A stretch of 64,000 nt of DNA, from contig NZ_JASCQP010000021.1 of NCBI RefSeq assembly GCF_030010555.1, positions 62,001-126,000 on the forward strand. Direction: 5' to 3'. Source of the stretch: Halomonas rhizosphaerae. GTDB taxonomy: Bacteria; Pseudomonadota; Gammaproteobacteria; Pseudomonadales; Halomonadaceae. Made by a program: the position numbers and the translations under genes. Positions within the stretch are counted from its first letter, which is position 1. The number at the start of each line of letters is the position of its first letter. The notes under the pieces are model-generated. The model did no database searches, was not told where the DNA came from, and worked only from the letters and a program-made list of their open reading frames with translations. Below, one piece after another: positions 33,150 through 42,419 of the stretch.

Positions 33150-33806
33150 GTGAGCCTGGCCATCTTCGACCTGGACAACACCCTGCTGTCGACCGACAGC
33201 GACCATGCCTGGGGCGAGTTCCTGCTGGAGCAGGGCGCCGTGGACCCGGTGGCCTATCGCGAGGCCAACGACCGCTTCCTGGCCGACTACGAGGCCGGCA
33301 CCCTGGACATCCACGCCTTCCTGGAGGTGGCGCTGCGCCCGCTCGCCGAGCACAGCCCCGAGCAGCTCACCGCCTGGCACCAGCAGTTCATGGCCAGCAA
33401 GATCGAGCCGCACATCCTGCCCAGGGGCGAGGAGCTGGTGGCCCGCCACCGCACCCGCGGCGACACCCTGCTGATCGTCACCGCCACCAACCGCTTCATC
33501 ACCGGCCCCATCGCCGAGCGCCTGGGCATCGACGAGCTGATCGCCGTGGAGCCCGAGGTGGTCGACGGTCGCTACACCGGACGCGCCACCGGCATCCCCA
33601 GCTATCGCGAGGGCAAGGTCAAGCGCCTGGAGGCATGGCTCGCCGACCGCGACCTGACCCTGGACGACAGCTGGTTCTACAGCGACTCCCACAACGACCT
33701 GGTGCTGCTGGAGCAGGTCGACCATCCGGTGGCGGTGGACCCCGACCCCAGCCTGCGCGAGGTCGCCGAGGCCCGCGGCTGGAAGATCATCAGCCTGAGG
33801 GACTGA
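33150..33806 (+). CDS. HAD-superfamily IB phosphatase (histidinol-phosphatase-like)
   Basis: This 218-residue protein starts with GTG at 33150 (AGAGGGG upstream). HAD motifs are FDLDNTLL (motif I), LLIVTATNRFITGPI (motif II), KVKRL (motif III) and YSDSHNDLVLLEQVDHPVAVDPD (motif IV). The four-helix cap between motifs I and II fits the SerB/IB class. The pseudomonad gene in the same place, next to rppH and ptsP, has been identified as a histidinol-phosphate phosphatase, so that role is plausible; phosphoserine phosphatase-like activity is the alternative. A terminator follows. Confidence 0.82.
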   Translation: MSLAIFDLDNTLLSTDSDHAWGEFLLEQGAVDPVAYREANDRFLADYEAGTLDIHAFLEVALRPLAEHSPEQLTAWHQQFMASKIEPHILPRGEELVARHRTRGDTLLIVTATNRFITGPIAERLGIDELIAVEPEVVDGRYTGRATGIPSYREGKVKRLEAWLADRDLTLDDSWFYSDSHNDLVLLEQVDHPVAVDPDPSLREVAEARGWKIISLRD

Positions 33807-33825
33807 TCCGGCCTTCGTCCGGATC
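33805..33825 (+). terminator. Small hairpin overlapping the HAD stop codon
   Basis: A 7-bp stem GATCCGG (33805-33811) / CCGGATC (33819-33825) with a 7-nt loop begins inside the TGA stop. It lacks a U-run and is a weaker element than the bidirectional terminator downstream. Confidence 0.4.
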
Positions 33826-33828
33826 AGA

Positions 33829-33957
33829 GCTGTAAGCCGTAAGCTGGAAGCGCGTCGCTTCGCTCCTGGAAGAGGCCCTACAAAAAACCCCGCTCAGGGT
33901 CATCCCGAGCGGGGTTGCTTTTTCTTACCGCTTATCGCTTACAGCTTACCGCTGGGG
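33829..33957. repeat. GTAAGC-type repeat pair flanking a terminator
   Basis: The left side at 33829-33852 holds the units GTAAGCCGTAAGCTGGAAGC. The right side, at 33924-33955, holds inverted and degenerate GTAAGC units (CTTACCGCTTATCGCTTACAGC on the plus strand). The sixteen bases GCCGTAAGCTGGAAGC at 33836-33851 recur inverted at 62156-62171 next to lon. The pair encloses the terminator at 33882-33923. It is an intergenic repeat family of unknown role. Confidence 0.6.
33882..33923. terminator. Bidirectional terminator between the HAD gene and mdh
   Basis: The stem AACCCCGCTC (33886-33895) / GAGCGGGGTT (33907-33916) has an inner GGG/CCC pair. It is preceded by AAAAAA (33882-33887) and followed by a T-rich tract (33919-33923), so it works on both strands for the two convergent genes. 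Confidence 0.9.
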
Positions 33958-33958
33958 T

Positions 33959-34933
33959 TTAGCCCAGCAGATGCTCGACGGCGGCGCGCTCCTCGCGCAG
34001 CTCGTCCTCGGTGGCCTTCATGCGGCCACGGCTGAACTCGTCGACCTCGAGGCCCTGGACGATCTCGTACTTGCCGTTCTTGCAGACGACCGGGTAGGAA
34101 TACATGATGCCGGACTCGACGCCGTAGCTGCCGTCGGCGGGAATGCCCATGCTCACCACCTCATCGGTACCCAGCGCCCAGTCGCGCATGTGGTCGATGG
34201 CCGCGGAGGCCGCCGAGGCCGCGGAGGAGGCACCACGCGCCTTGATGATCGCGGCACCGCGCTGCTGCACGGTGGGGATGAAGTCGTTCTCGTACCAGTC
34301 ACGCTCGACCAGGTCGAAGGCCGGGGTGCCGTCCACCTTGCAGTGGGCCAGGTCGGGATACTGGGTCGCGCTGTGGTTACCCCAGACGATCATCTGCTCG
34401 ACGTCGGTGACGTGCTTGCCGGTCTTCTGGGCCAGCTGGGTCTTGGCGCGGTTGTGGTCCAGGCGCATCATCGCGGTGAACTGGCCCGCATCCAGGTCAG
34501 GCGCGTTGCAGGAGGCGATCAGGGCATTGGTGTTGGCCGGGTTGCCCACCACCAGCACGCGCACGTCGCGGCTGGCGTTGTCGTTGAGCGCCTTGCCCTG
34601 CACGGAGAAGATCGCCGCATTGGCTTCCAGCAGGTCCTTGCGCTCCATGCCCGGTCCGCGCGGACGGGCGCCGACCAGCAGGGCGAAGTCGGCATCCTTG
34701 AAGGCGACATTGGCATCGTCGGTGGCGACGATGTCCTGGAGCAGCGGGAAGGCACAGTCGTTGAGCTCCATCACCACGCCGTTGAGGGCGTCCATGGCCG
34801 GCGGAATCTCCAGCAGCTGCAGGATGACCGGCTGGTCCTTGCCCAGCATGTCGCCGGAGGCGATGCGGAAGGCGAGCGAGTAGCTGATCTGGCCGGCAGC
34901 GCCGGTGATGGAAATACGGACGGGATCTTTCAT
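33959..34933 (-). CDS. mdh: Malate dehydrogenase (NAD-dependent)
   Basis: This 324-residue LDH/MDH-family enzyme has the Rossmann motif [23 protein letters not shown]. The substrate-binding residues are in [17 protein letters not shown], the cofactor region is [12 protein letters not shown], and the catalytic His is in [14 protein letters not shown]. It converts malate and oxaloacetate in the TCA cycle. [17 protein letters not shown] is the alpha-helical substrate loop. The ATG at 34931-34933 has AAGGAG 6 nt upstream. It ends at the shared terminator opposite the HAD gene. Confidence 0.95.
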   Translation of the reverse strand: MKDPVRISITGAAGQISYSLAFRIASGDMLGKDQPVILQLLEIPPAMDALNGVVMELNDCAFPLLQDIVATDDANVAFKDADFALLVGARPRGPGMERKDLLEANAAIFSVQGKALNDNASRDVRVLVVGNPANTNALIASCNAPDLDAGQFTAMMRLDHNRAKTQLAQKTGKHVTDVEQMIVWGNHSATQYPDLAHCKVDGTPAFDLVERDWYENDFIPTVQQRGAAIIKARGASSAASAASAAIDHMRDWALGTDEVVSMGIPADGSYGVESGIMYSYPVVCKNGKYEIVQGLEVDEFSRGRMKATEDELREERAAVEHLLG

Positions 34934-35183
34934 GGTGGCTCCTTGGGTTTTCAACGCGCGGGTTGTCGCCGTGAGGATGAGCCGGGCCGGCATGCCGCCT
35001 GCCCTGGCCGGAATTCGAACCGCCAAGATGGTATGCCTGCACTGCACAAAACTCAATTCGACCTGCGGCTAGGTCAGGTACCGCCGGCGACACCCCGGCA
35101 CCCCCTGCGCTATGCTGGCAGCCTGTCGACCCGGGCCGCCAGGCCCCGTTCTCGAACGTCGCGCCGCACCAGGGAAGGTCCGC

Positions 35184-36314
35184 ATGCCTCGTCGTCTCCC
35201 CCCGCTCTCCGTCCTGCTCGCCATCGGGCTGGCCTGCCTGCTGCTGATCTGGCTGGCACTCGGGGACATCGAGGGGTTCCGCGATACCCCACCCGAGGGC
35301 GACGAGGCCGAGGGGCCGGCGCTGACCCGGGTCGAGGTGGTGGAGCGCCAGGCACGGGCCCACTCGCCGCGGCTGGTGCTACAGGGCCAGCTCGAGGCCC
35401 ACCGCGAGGTGGAGCTGCGTGCCCGGCAGTCAGGCCGGGTGGAGACGTTGCCCGTCGCCCTGGGCGCGCGGGTCAGCCGGGGCGAGACGCTGCTGGCGTT
35501 GGCCCGCGAGGAGCTTCCCGCCCGGCTCGAGCAGGCCGAGGCCGAACTGGCCCTGGCGCGGGGCGAGCTGGCCGGCGCCGATTCCCTGCGCCGTCGTGAG
35601 CTGATCTCCAATCCCGACTACCTGCGTCTGCAGAGCGGCGTCAGCCGGGCCCTGGCGGAGGTCGCCGCCCTGCGCCGCCAGCTCGAAGACACCCGCCCCG
35701 AGGCGCCCTTCGATGGGGTGCTCGACCGCCTCGACGTGGAGCTCGGCGACCTGGTCCAGGTCGGCGAGGCCTGGGGCCGGCTGGTCGACGACTCGCGCCT
35801 CACGGCCCTCGCCGCGGCCCCCCAGCGGAATGCCCTGTCGCTGGAGCTCGGACTGCCCGCCGAGATCCAGCTGCTCGACGGCACCCGCCTTGCCGGCGAG
35901 CTGAGCCACGTCGCCAGCCGCGCCGACGACAGCACCCGCAGCTTCCCCGTCGAGGCGACGGCGGCCAATCCCGAGGGACGCCGCCTGGCCGGTGCCAGCG
36001 CCACCCTGGTCATCCGCCTGCCCGAGCGCCGGGTACATCGCCTCTCCCCTGCCCTGCTCGAGCTCGATGGCGACGGGCGGCTGGCGGTGAAGCACCTGGA
36101 CGACGACGACCGGGTGCGCCTCACCCCGGTCGAGCTGGTCAGCGCGGATGCCGAAACCGCCCGGGTGGCCGGGCTGCCCGAGCGGATCCGGCTGATCACC
36201 CTGGGCGGCGGCTTCGTCGAGGCCGGCGAGCGGGTGGAGGCCGTCCCCGTCGCGACGGCTACCCCGCAGGCTGGCACGCAGGCCGGCCCGGACGCGCCCG
36301 GGGACGCGCGCTGA
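35184..36314 (+). CDS. RND efflux periplasmic adaptor (membrane-fusion protein)
   Basis: This 376-residue protein has one N-terminal membrane anchor (LSVLLAIGLACLLLIWLAL). A barrel-sandwich/lipoyl half reads LVLQGQLEAHREVELRARQSGRVETLPVALGARVSRGETLLALA. A helical hairpin (about 100-160) and a second half, FDGVLDRLDVELGDLVQVGEAWGRLVD, follow, and then beta-barrel sequence. It links the RND pump to an outer-membrane channel. The ATG at 35184 has GGGAAGG upstream. It is 1 nt before the pump gene. No TolC-type gene is in the window, so the pair likely uses a channel from elsewhere. Confidence 0.9.
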   Translation: MPRRLPPLSVLLAIGLACLLLIWLALGDIEGFRDTPPEGDEAEGPALTRVEVVERQARAHSPRLVLQGQLEAHREVELRARQSGRVETLPVALGARVSRGETLLALAREELPARLEQAEAELALARGELAGADSLRRRELISNPDYLRLQSGVSRALAEVAALRRQLEDTRPEAPFDGVLDRLDVELGDLVQVGEAWGRLVDDSRLTALAAAPQRNALSLELGLPAEIQLLDGTRLAGELSHVASRADDSTRSFPVEATAANPEGRRLAGASATLVIRLPERRVHRLSPALLELDGDGRLAVKHLDDDDRVRLTPVELVSADAETARVAGLPERIRLITLGGGFVEAGERVEAVPVATATPQAGTQAGPDAPGDAR

Positions 36315-36315
36315 C

Positions 36316-39300
36316 ATGCGCACCCTGATCGAGGCGGCGCTGGATCGCTCGCGCACCACCCTGCTGTTGCTGGTCGCGCTGCTGCTGGCGGGGCTCGCCG
36401 CCTGGCAGGCGATCCCCAAGGAGGCCAATCCCGACGTCACCATCCCCATCATCTATGTCTCGATGTCGCTGGAGGGGGTCAGTCCCGAGGACGGCGAACG
36501 CCTGCTGGTGCGACCCATGGAGCAGGAACTGCGCAGCATCGAGGGACTGCGCAAGATGACCGCCCAGGCAAGTGAGAGCCATGCCGCGGTCACCCTGGAG
36601 TTCGATGCCGGCTTCGATCCCGACCAGGCGCTGACCGACGTGCGCGAGAAGGTCGACATCGCCCGCGCCGAGCTGCCCGCCGAGGCCGACGAACCGCGGG
36701 TCACGGAGGTCAACGTGGCGCTCTTTCCGGTGCTTTCCATCGGCCTCTCGGGGCCGCTGGAGGAGAACCGGCGGCTGGCCGTGGCACGCCGCCTTCAGCA
36801 GGAGATCGAGGGCATCCCGGAAGTGCTCGAGGTGGACATCGGTGGCGACCGCGAGGACCTGCTGGAGATCGTCGTCGACCCCCTGGTGCTCGACAGCTAC
36901 GGGGTCGACTTCACCACCCTGTTCAACCTGGTCAGCCGCAACAACCGACTGGTGGCGGCGGGCAGCCTGGACACCGGGACCGGACGCCAGGCGCTCAAGG
37001 TGCCGGGCATCATCGAGCGCCTCGAGGACGTCATGGCGATGCCGGTGAAGATCGACGGGGACCGGGTGGTGACCTTCGGCGACGTGGCCTGGATCCGCCC
37101 CACCTTCAAGGACCCGGAGGGCTTCGCCCGCATCGACGACCAGCCGGCCCTGGTGCTGGAGATCTCCAAGCGCGCCGGTGCCAACATCATCGCCACCGTG
37201 GCGCAAGTGCAGGGGCTGCTCGACGAGGCGGCCGGCCTGATTCCCGACGAGTTGGAGATCACCACCATCCTCGACCAGTCCGAGACCGTGCGCGACATCC
37301 TCTCGGAACTGCTCAACAACGTGGTCACCGCCGTGGTGCTGGTGCTGGTGCTAATCCTGGCCGCCATGGGCCTGCGCTCGGCGCTGATGGTGGGCCTGAC
37401 CATCCCCGGGGCCTTCCTGACCGGCATCCTGCTGATCTGGGCCCTCGGCTACACCCTCAACATCGTGGTGATGTTCGCGCTGATCCTGGTCGCCGGCATG
37501 CTGGTGGACGGCGCCATCGTGGTCAGCGAGCTGGCCGACCGCCACCTGCGCCAGGGCCAGCCGCCCCGGGAGGCCTGGATCCGGGCCGCCACGCGCATGA
37601 GCTGGCCGGTGATCGCCTCCACCGCCACCACCCTGGCGGTCTTCGTGCCGTTGCTGTTCTGGCCGGGCGTGGTGGGCCAGTTCATGAAGTACCTGCCGAT
37701 CACGGTGATCCTCTGCCTGCTGGCGTCGCTGGCCATGGCGCTGGTGTTCCTGCCGACCCTGGGCGGGGTCTTCGGCGTGCGCAGCGCCGGCGCCACCCGG
37801 GATGCCGAGCTGGTCACCGCCGGCGGACGGCTCTACCGGGGCCTGCTGGCCCGCCTGCTCGCCCGGCCCGGCCTCACCCTGCTGGTCACCCTGCTGCTGA
37901 TGGCGCTGATCTATACCGCCTACGCCCGCTTCAACCATGGCGTCGAGTTCTTCCCCAACGTCGAGCCCGACACCGCCCAGGTGCTGGTGCGCTCGCGGGG
38001 CGACTTCTCCGCCGCCGAGACCGATGCGGTGGTGCGACGGGTCGAGGCGCGGCTCGCCGGCATGAGCGAGGTCCAGGCGCTCTATGCGCGCTCCTTCGCC
38101 GTGCCCGACCAGCAGCTCGGCGGCGACGTGGTGGGGGTACTGCAGTTCCAGCTGATCGACTGGCAGCGGCGCCGCCCGGCCAGCGCGATCCTGGCCGAGA
38201 TGGCCGAGCGCACCCGCGATCTGCCGGGTATCCAGCTGGAGTTCCGCGAACAGGAGATGGGGCCGGCCGGCGGCAAGCCCATCGTGCTGGAAATCAGCGC
38301 CGAGGAGCCGGGCCTGGCCGACCAGGCCGTGACCGAACTGCGACGGACCATGACCGAGCTGGGCGGCTTCCGCGACATCGAGGACAATCGCAGCCTGCCC
38401 GGCGTGGAGTGGCGGGTGAAGGTGGACCGCGAGGCTGCCGCCCGCTTCGGCACCGACGTGGCAAGCGTAGGCAGTGCCGTGCAGCTGATCACCACCGGGC
38501 TGCAGGTGGCGAGCTACCGCCCCGCCGGCGTCAACGACGAGGTGGATATCCGGGTGCGCCTGCCGCGGGGGGCCCGCTCGCTGGACCAGCTGGGCCGCCT
38601 GACGCTGAACACCACGCGAGGGCAGGTGCCGATCTCGCACTTCGTCTCGCTGGAGCCCGCCCCCAAGGTGGGTATCCTGCACCGCATCGACGGGCGCCGG
38701 GCCGTCACGCTGGAGGCCGACGTGGAACCGGACCAGAGCGCCGACGAACGGCTGCGGGCACTGCTCGAGGCGGCCAAGGCGCCTCCCGAGGGGGTGATGG
38801 TGAACGTGGCCGGCGAGCAGGAGGACCAGCAGGAGGCGATGCGCTTCCTGGCCACGGCCTTCCTGGTGGCGATCTGCCTGATGGCGCTGATCCTGGTCAC
38901 CCAGTTCAACAGCCTCTACCAGGCGGCGCTGGTGCTCTCCGCCATCGTCTTCTCCACCGCCGGCGTGCTGCTCGGCCTGCTCGCCAATGCCCAGCCCTTC
39001 GGCATCGTCATGGTGGGCATGGGCATCATCGCCCTGGCGGGCATCGTGGTGAACAACAACATCGTGCTGATCGACACTTACAACCAGCTGCGCGGTGACG
39101 GGCTCGCTCCCGGCGAGGCGGCCCTCGAGGCCGGCGGCCTGCGCCTGCGCCCGGTGCTGCTCACCGCCGTGACCACGGTGCTGGGCCTCGCGCCCATGGT
39201 GCTGGGCGTCAACGTCGACCTGATCACCCCGAGCCTGGGGCTGGGCGCCCCCTCGACCCAGTGGTGGACCCAGCTCTCCAGCGCCATCGCCGGCGGCCTG

Positions 39301-39378
39301 ACCTTCGCCACCGGCCTGACCCTGCTGCTCACGCCCTGCATGCTGGTGCTTGGCGCGCGACTGGACCGCCGGCTCTAG
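36316..39378 (+). CDS. RND efflux pump inner-membrane transporter
   Basis: This 1020-residue AcrB-like transporter has 12 predicted helices and two large periplasmic loops (about 35-330 and 560-860). The proton-relay helix 4 reads GMLVDGAIVVSELADRHL: Asp398 is present but the second Asp of the usual D-D pair is Gly399, as in some heavy-metal and divergent RND pumps. TM10 has GIVVNNNIVLIDTYNQL. The signature VRPMEQELRSIEGLRKM is in porter domain 1. It would expel organic molecules powered by protons. The neighbour adaptor is coupled. The substrate is unknown. Confidence 0.92.
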   Translation: MRTLIEAALDRSRTTLLLLVALLLAGLAAWQAIPKEANPDVTIPIIYVSMSLEGVSPEDGERLLVRPMEQELRSIEGLRKMTAQASESHAAVTLEFDAGFDPDQALTDVREKVDIARAELPAEADEPRVTEVNVALFPVLSIGLSGPLEENRRLAVARRLQQEIEGIPEVLEVDIGGDREDLLEIVVDPLVLDSYGVDFTTLFNLVSRNNRLVAAGSLDTGTGRQALKVPGIIERLEDVMAMPVKIDGDRVVTFGDVAWIRPTFKDPEGFARIDDQPALVLEISKRAGANIIATVAQVQGLLDEAAGLIPDELEITTILDQSETVRDILSELLNNVVTAVVLVLVLILAAMGLRSALMVGLTIPGAFLTGILLIWALGYTLNIVVMFALILVAGMLVDGAIVVSELADRHLRQGQPPREAWIRAATRMSWPVIASTATTLAVFVPLLFWPGVVGQFMKYLPITVILCLLASLAMALVFLPTLGGVFGVRSAGATRDAELVTAGGRLYRGLLARLLARPGLTLLVTLLLMALIYTAYARFNHGVEFFPNVEPDTAQVLVRSRGDFSAAETDAVVRRVEARLAGMSEVQALYARSFAVPDQQLGGDVVGVLQFQLIDWQRRRPASAILAEMAERTRDLPGIQLEFREQEMGPAGGKPIVLEISAEEPGLADQAVTELRRTMTELGGFRDIEDNRSLPGVEWRVKVDREAAARFGTDVASVGSAVQLITTGLQVASYRPAGVNDEVDIRVRLPRGARSLDQLGRLTLNTTRGQVPISHFVSLEPAPKVGILHRIDGRRAVTLEADVEPDQSADERLRALLEAAKAPPEGVMVNVAGEQEDQQEAMRFLATAFLVAICLMALILVTQFNSLYQAALVLSAIVFSTAGVLLGLLANAQPFGIVMVGMGIIALAGIVVNNNIVLIDTYNQLRGDGLAPGEAALEAGGLRLRPVLLTAVTTVLGLAPMVLGVNVDLITPSLGLGAPSTQWWTQLSSAIAGGLTFATGLTLLLTPCMLVLGARLDRRL

Positions 39379-39428
39379 GCAGCGCCGTCAGCCTCGCATC
39401 AGGTGGATACGGCACCCGCAACGAGAAC

Positions 39429-39457
39429 GCCCCATCGACCTCGGGAGCCGATGGGGC
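39429..39457. terminator. Hairpin between the RND pump and rsd
   Basis: The 9-bp stem GCCCCATCG (39429-39437) / CGATGGGGC (39449-39457) with an 11-nt loop lies between convergent genes. It likely ends both transcripts, although U-runs are short. Confidence 0.7.
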
Positions 39458-39505
39458 GAATCATGACGATGCGGATCGTGGCTTCGTCTCGAGAGGACGG
39501 TGGGC

Positions 39506-40006
39506 TCAGGCCCGGGAGTCGGCCTCGGCGCGAGTGGCATCCGGCGCATGGGCCGCATGCAGGCGGGCGATCAGCTGGTCCTCGAGGGTGAAGCGTTCGC
39601 TGAGCCCCCGGCTCAGGCGGTCGAGCCAGGCGGGGAGTCGACGCATATGGTGCTGGGCACGGGCGGGACTGTCGTAGTCGCGATCGAAGGAGAGCACCAG
39701 TTCGGTGGACATCTCCAGGCGCTCGAGCAGGCGGTCGGCGAGCTCCAGGGCCTGGTGGTCGTCGAAGGCCTTGGCCTCCTCCCGCAGCTGGGGATAGACC
39801 TCGAAGTGGCCGGCACTGATGTAGTCCATCAGCAGTTCGCCGAAGGTATCGACGCGCTCCGCGCTCACCGCCTCGAGCTCGGCGTCACAGGCCTGCTTCA
39901 GCGCGGCAAAATGGATCAGCAGCTCACGGCGCTCGTGCAGCCAGCGATCGATCAGCTCGTGCACGCCTCCCCAGCGCTCCAGGGCATTCTTGCAGTCTTC
40001 CAGCAT
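39506..40006 (-). CDS. rsd: Rsd/AlgQ anti-sigma-70 factor
   Basis: This 166-residue helical protein matches Rsd/AlgQ: LERWGGVHELIDRWLHERRELLIHF, LLMDYISAGHFEVYPQL and a final ERFTLEDQLI. Rsd binds region 4 of sigma-70 in stationary phase and shifts RNA polymerase to alternative sigma factors; AlgQ also regulates alginate in pseudomonads. The ATG at 40004-40006 has GGGAGG upstream; longer in-frame extensions are not coding. It sits alone, facing the RND operon. Confidence 0.9.
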   Translation of the reverse strand: MLEDCKNALERWGGVHELIDRWLHERRELLIHFAALKQACDAELEAVSAERVDTFGELLMDYISAGHFEVYPQLREEAKAFDDHQALELADRLLERLEMSTELVLSFDRDYDSPARAQHHMRRLPAWLDRLSRGLSERFTLEDQLIARLHAAHAPDATRAEADSRA

Positions 40007-40286
40007 GGGTGCCTCCCTTGCCCGATGCGGCCAGCCACTCGGGGCACTCGACCCGCGAGTTGACAGACTCGCGCCTGCCGGGCCCGGTGTCAATCCCGTT
40101 GCCGCCTCAGCGCGACGTGGCGCTTGAGTCGCCGCGGCTTGCCCGCGAGGATGGCAGGGCGTGCGGTCACCTGTCACCGCTGGGGGAGCGTGGAGAGGTC
40201 ATCGCGGCATTCGTAGTAACGTGTATCTCGGGCAGCTCCGCCCGCGCTGCCGCCATCACACCATCAGGACTCTGGAGGGGACTCCC
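40007..40286. other. 280-bp divergent gap; no gene seen
   Basis: The gap separates rsd from the ABC binding-protein gene. It should hold two promoters, but no clear -35/-10 pair or operator could be picked by eye. No RNA or repeat was recognised. Confidence 0.4.
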
Positions 40287-41429
40287 ATGAACAAGCTGAC
40301 CCGCGCCGGCCTCGGCCTGCTGATGACGACCGCCGTGGCCACGGCTCAGGCCGAGGAGGTCAGGATCGGCATGATCACCACCCTCTCGGGGGGAGGCTCC
40401 CATCTCGGCGTCGATGTCCGCGACGGCTTCATGCTCGCCATCGACCAGGCAGACCGCGGCGACATCGAGGTGCTGATCCAGGACGACGCCCGCCGCCCCG
40501 ACCTGGCCAAGACGCTCTCGAACGAGTTCATGCAGCGCGACGAGGTCGACATCATGACCGGCATCATCTGGTCCAACCTGGCCATGGCCGTGGTGCCCTC
40601 CGTGGTCCGCCAGGGGACCTTCTATCTCTCGCCCAATGCCGGCCCCTCGGCGCTGGCCGGGAAGATGTGCCACGAGAACTACTTCAACGTGGCCTACCAG
40701 AACGACAACCTGCACGGCGCGATGGGCGCCTGGATGCGCGAGCAGGGCTACGAGGCCCCCATCCTGATGGCGCCTAACTATCCCGCGGGCACCGATGCTC
40801 TGGCCGGCTTCAAGCACCTCTACGAGGGTGAGGTCATCGACGAGATCTACACCCAGCTGGGCCAGACCGACTACGCCGCCGAGATCGCCAGGATCCGCGC
40901 CAGCGACGCCGATAGCCTGTTCTTCTTCCTGCCTGGCGGCATGGGCATCTCCTTCATGAAGCAGTGGGAGAACTCGGGGGTGGAGATGCCGGTGTTCGGA
41001 GCGGCCTTCTCGTTAGACGAGACGATCATCAAGGCGGTGGGCAGCGCCGCGATCGGCGCCATGAACACCTCACAGTGGGCCTACGACCTGGAGAACGCGG
41101 CCAACCAGGCCTTCGTCGAGGGCTTCCGTGAGGCCTACGAGCGGACCCCGACCCTCTATGCGGCCCAGGGCTACGACACGGCCCGCCTGATCCTGAGCGC
41201 CCTGGAGAAGGCCCACCCGAGCGACAAGGACGCCTTTCGCGAGGCCCTGCGCGAGGCCGACTTCGACTCGGTGCGCGGCAAGTTCCGTTTCGGTCCGAAC
41301 CACCACCCGATCCAGGACATCCATGTCCGCGAGGTGGTCGAGGGCGAGGACGGCGAGCCGACCAACCGCCTGGTCGGCCTGGCCGTCGAGGACATCCAGG
41401 ACGTCTATGCCGAGCAGTGCCGGATGTGA
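40287..41429 (+). CDS. ABC transporter substrate-binding protein (HAAT/LivJ type)
   Basis: This 380-residue exported protein has signal MNKLTRAGLGLLMTTAVATAQA before EEVRIG. The Peripla_BP_6 fold shows IGMITTLSGGGSHLGVDVRDGFMLAIDQA and MTGIIWSNLAMAVVPSVVRQGTFYLSPNAGPSALAGK. It captures branched-chain amino acids or, in many homologues, aromatic or other carboxylates; the ligand cannot be read here. The ATG has GGAGGGG upstream. It is the first gene of a five-gene operon with two permeases and two ATPases. Confidence 0.9.
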   Translation: MNKLTRAGLGLLMTTAVATAQAEEVRIGMITTLSGGGSHLGVDVRDGFMLAIDQADRGDIEVLIQDDARRPDLAKTLSNEFMQRDEVDIMTGIIWSNLAMAVVPSVVRQGTFYLSPNAGPSALAGKMCHENYFNVAYQNDNLHGAMGAWMREQGYEAPILMAPNYPAGTDALAGFKHLYEGEVIDEIYTQLGQTDYAAEIARIRASDADSLFFFLPGGMGISFMKQWENSGVEMPVFGAAFSLDETIIKAVGSAAIGAMNTSQWAYDLENAANQAFVEGFREAYERTPTLYAAQGYDTARLILSALEKAHPSDKDAFREALREADFDSVRGKFRFGPNHHPIQDIHVREVVEGEDGEPTNRLVGLAVEDIQDVYAEQCRM

Positions 41430-41498
41430 TCGTCGCGATGCCGGGCCGGGCGTGGTCTCGGCACCGCCCCTTCCTTCGTTCCACCAAGGATGCCTGAC

Positions 41499-42419
41499 GT
41501 GTCCGTTACCCTGCTGATCGAGCAACTGATCAACGGCCTGCAGCTCGGTACCATGCTCTTCCTGATGGCCAGTGGCCTGACCCTGGTGTTCGGGGTCATG
41601 GGGCTGATCAACCTGGCCCATGGCTCCTTCTACATGGTCGGGGCCTATGTCACCGCCCTGGCCACCGCCTCGACCGGCTCCTTCCTGCTGGGGCTGGCCG
41701 CCGGCGTACTGGCGGCCGCCGCGGCGGGGGCCATCGTCGAGTTGCTGGTGATCCGCCGTCTCTACCGGCGCCAGCACCTCGACCAGGTGCTGGCCACCTT
41801 CGCGCTGATCCTGATCTTCTCCGAGGGCACCCGCTGGCTGTTCGGCTCCTCGCCGCTGTGGCTCAGCCCGCCCGAGGCGCTGGCCGGGTCGGTGGCCCTG
41901 CCCGGCGGCTCCCGCTATCCCGTCTACCGGCTGGTGATCATCGCCGTGGGCGTGGTCGTTGCTGCCGGCCTCTACCTGCTGATCGCGCATACCCGGCTGG
42001 GCATGCGCATCCGCGCCGGCGAGAGCGACCGCGAGATGATCGGCGCCCTGGGGGTCAACATCCGGCGGCTCTATACCCTGGTGTTCGCCCTGGGCGCCGC
42101 CCTGGCGGGCCTGGCCGGGTCACTGGTGGGCGCCCTGCAGTCGGTGCAGGTGGGCATGGGCGAGCCGGTGCTGATCCTGGCCTTCGTGGTGATCGTGATC
42201 GGCGGCATCGGCTCGATCAAGGGTGCCCTGCTCGGCGCCCTGCTGGTCGGCCTGGTGGATACCCTGGGCCGGGTCTTCCTTCCCGCCCTGTTCGGCCAGT
42301 TCATGGCGCCGTCGGACGCCGCCGGGGCCGGGACAGCCCTGGCCGCCATGCTGATCTACATTCTCATGGCGGTAATTCTGGCCTTCAAGCCGAAAGGACT
42401 CTTTGCCGCCCATGACTAG
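41499..42419 (+). CDS. ABC permease, LivH type
   Basis: This 306-residue inner-membrane permease has about eight helices and the LivH start LLIEQLINGLQLGTMLFLMASGLTLVFGVMGLINLAHGSFYMVGAYV. The EAA-like loop is MIGALGVNIRRLYTLVFALGAALAGLAGSLVG. The GTG at 41499 is preferred as the start because AAGGA lies 8 nt upstream; the ATG at 41490 overlaps that site. It pairs with the LivM-type permease that follows, with which it overlaps by 8 nt. Confidence 0.9.
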   Translation: MSVTLLIEQLINGLQLGTMLFLMASGLTLVFGVMGLINLAHGSFYMVGAYVTALATASTGSFLLGLAAGVLAAAAAGAIVELLVIRRLYRRQHLDQVLATFALILIFSEGTRWLFGSSPLWLSPPEALAGSVALPGGSRYPVYRLVIIAVGVVVAAGLYLLIAHTRLGMRIRAGESDREMIGALGVNIRRLYTLVFALGAALAGLAGSLVGALQSVQVGMGEPVLILAFVVIVIGGIGSIKGALLGALLVGLVDTLGRVFLPALFGQFMAPSDAAGAGTALAAMLIYILMAVILAFKPKGLFAAHD

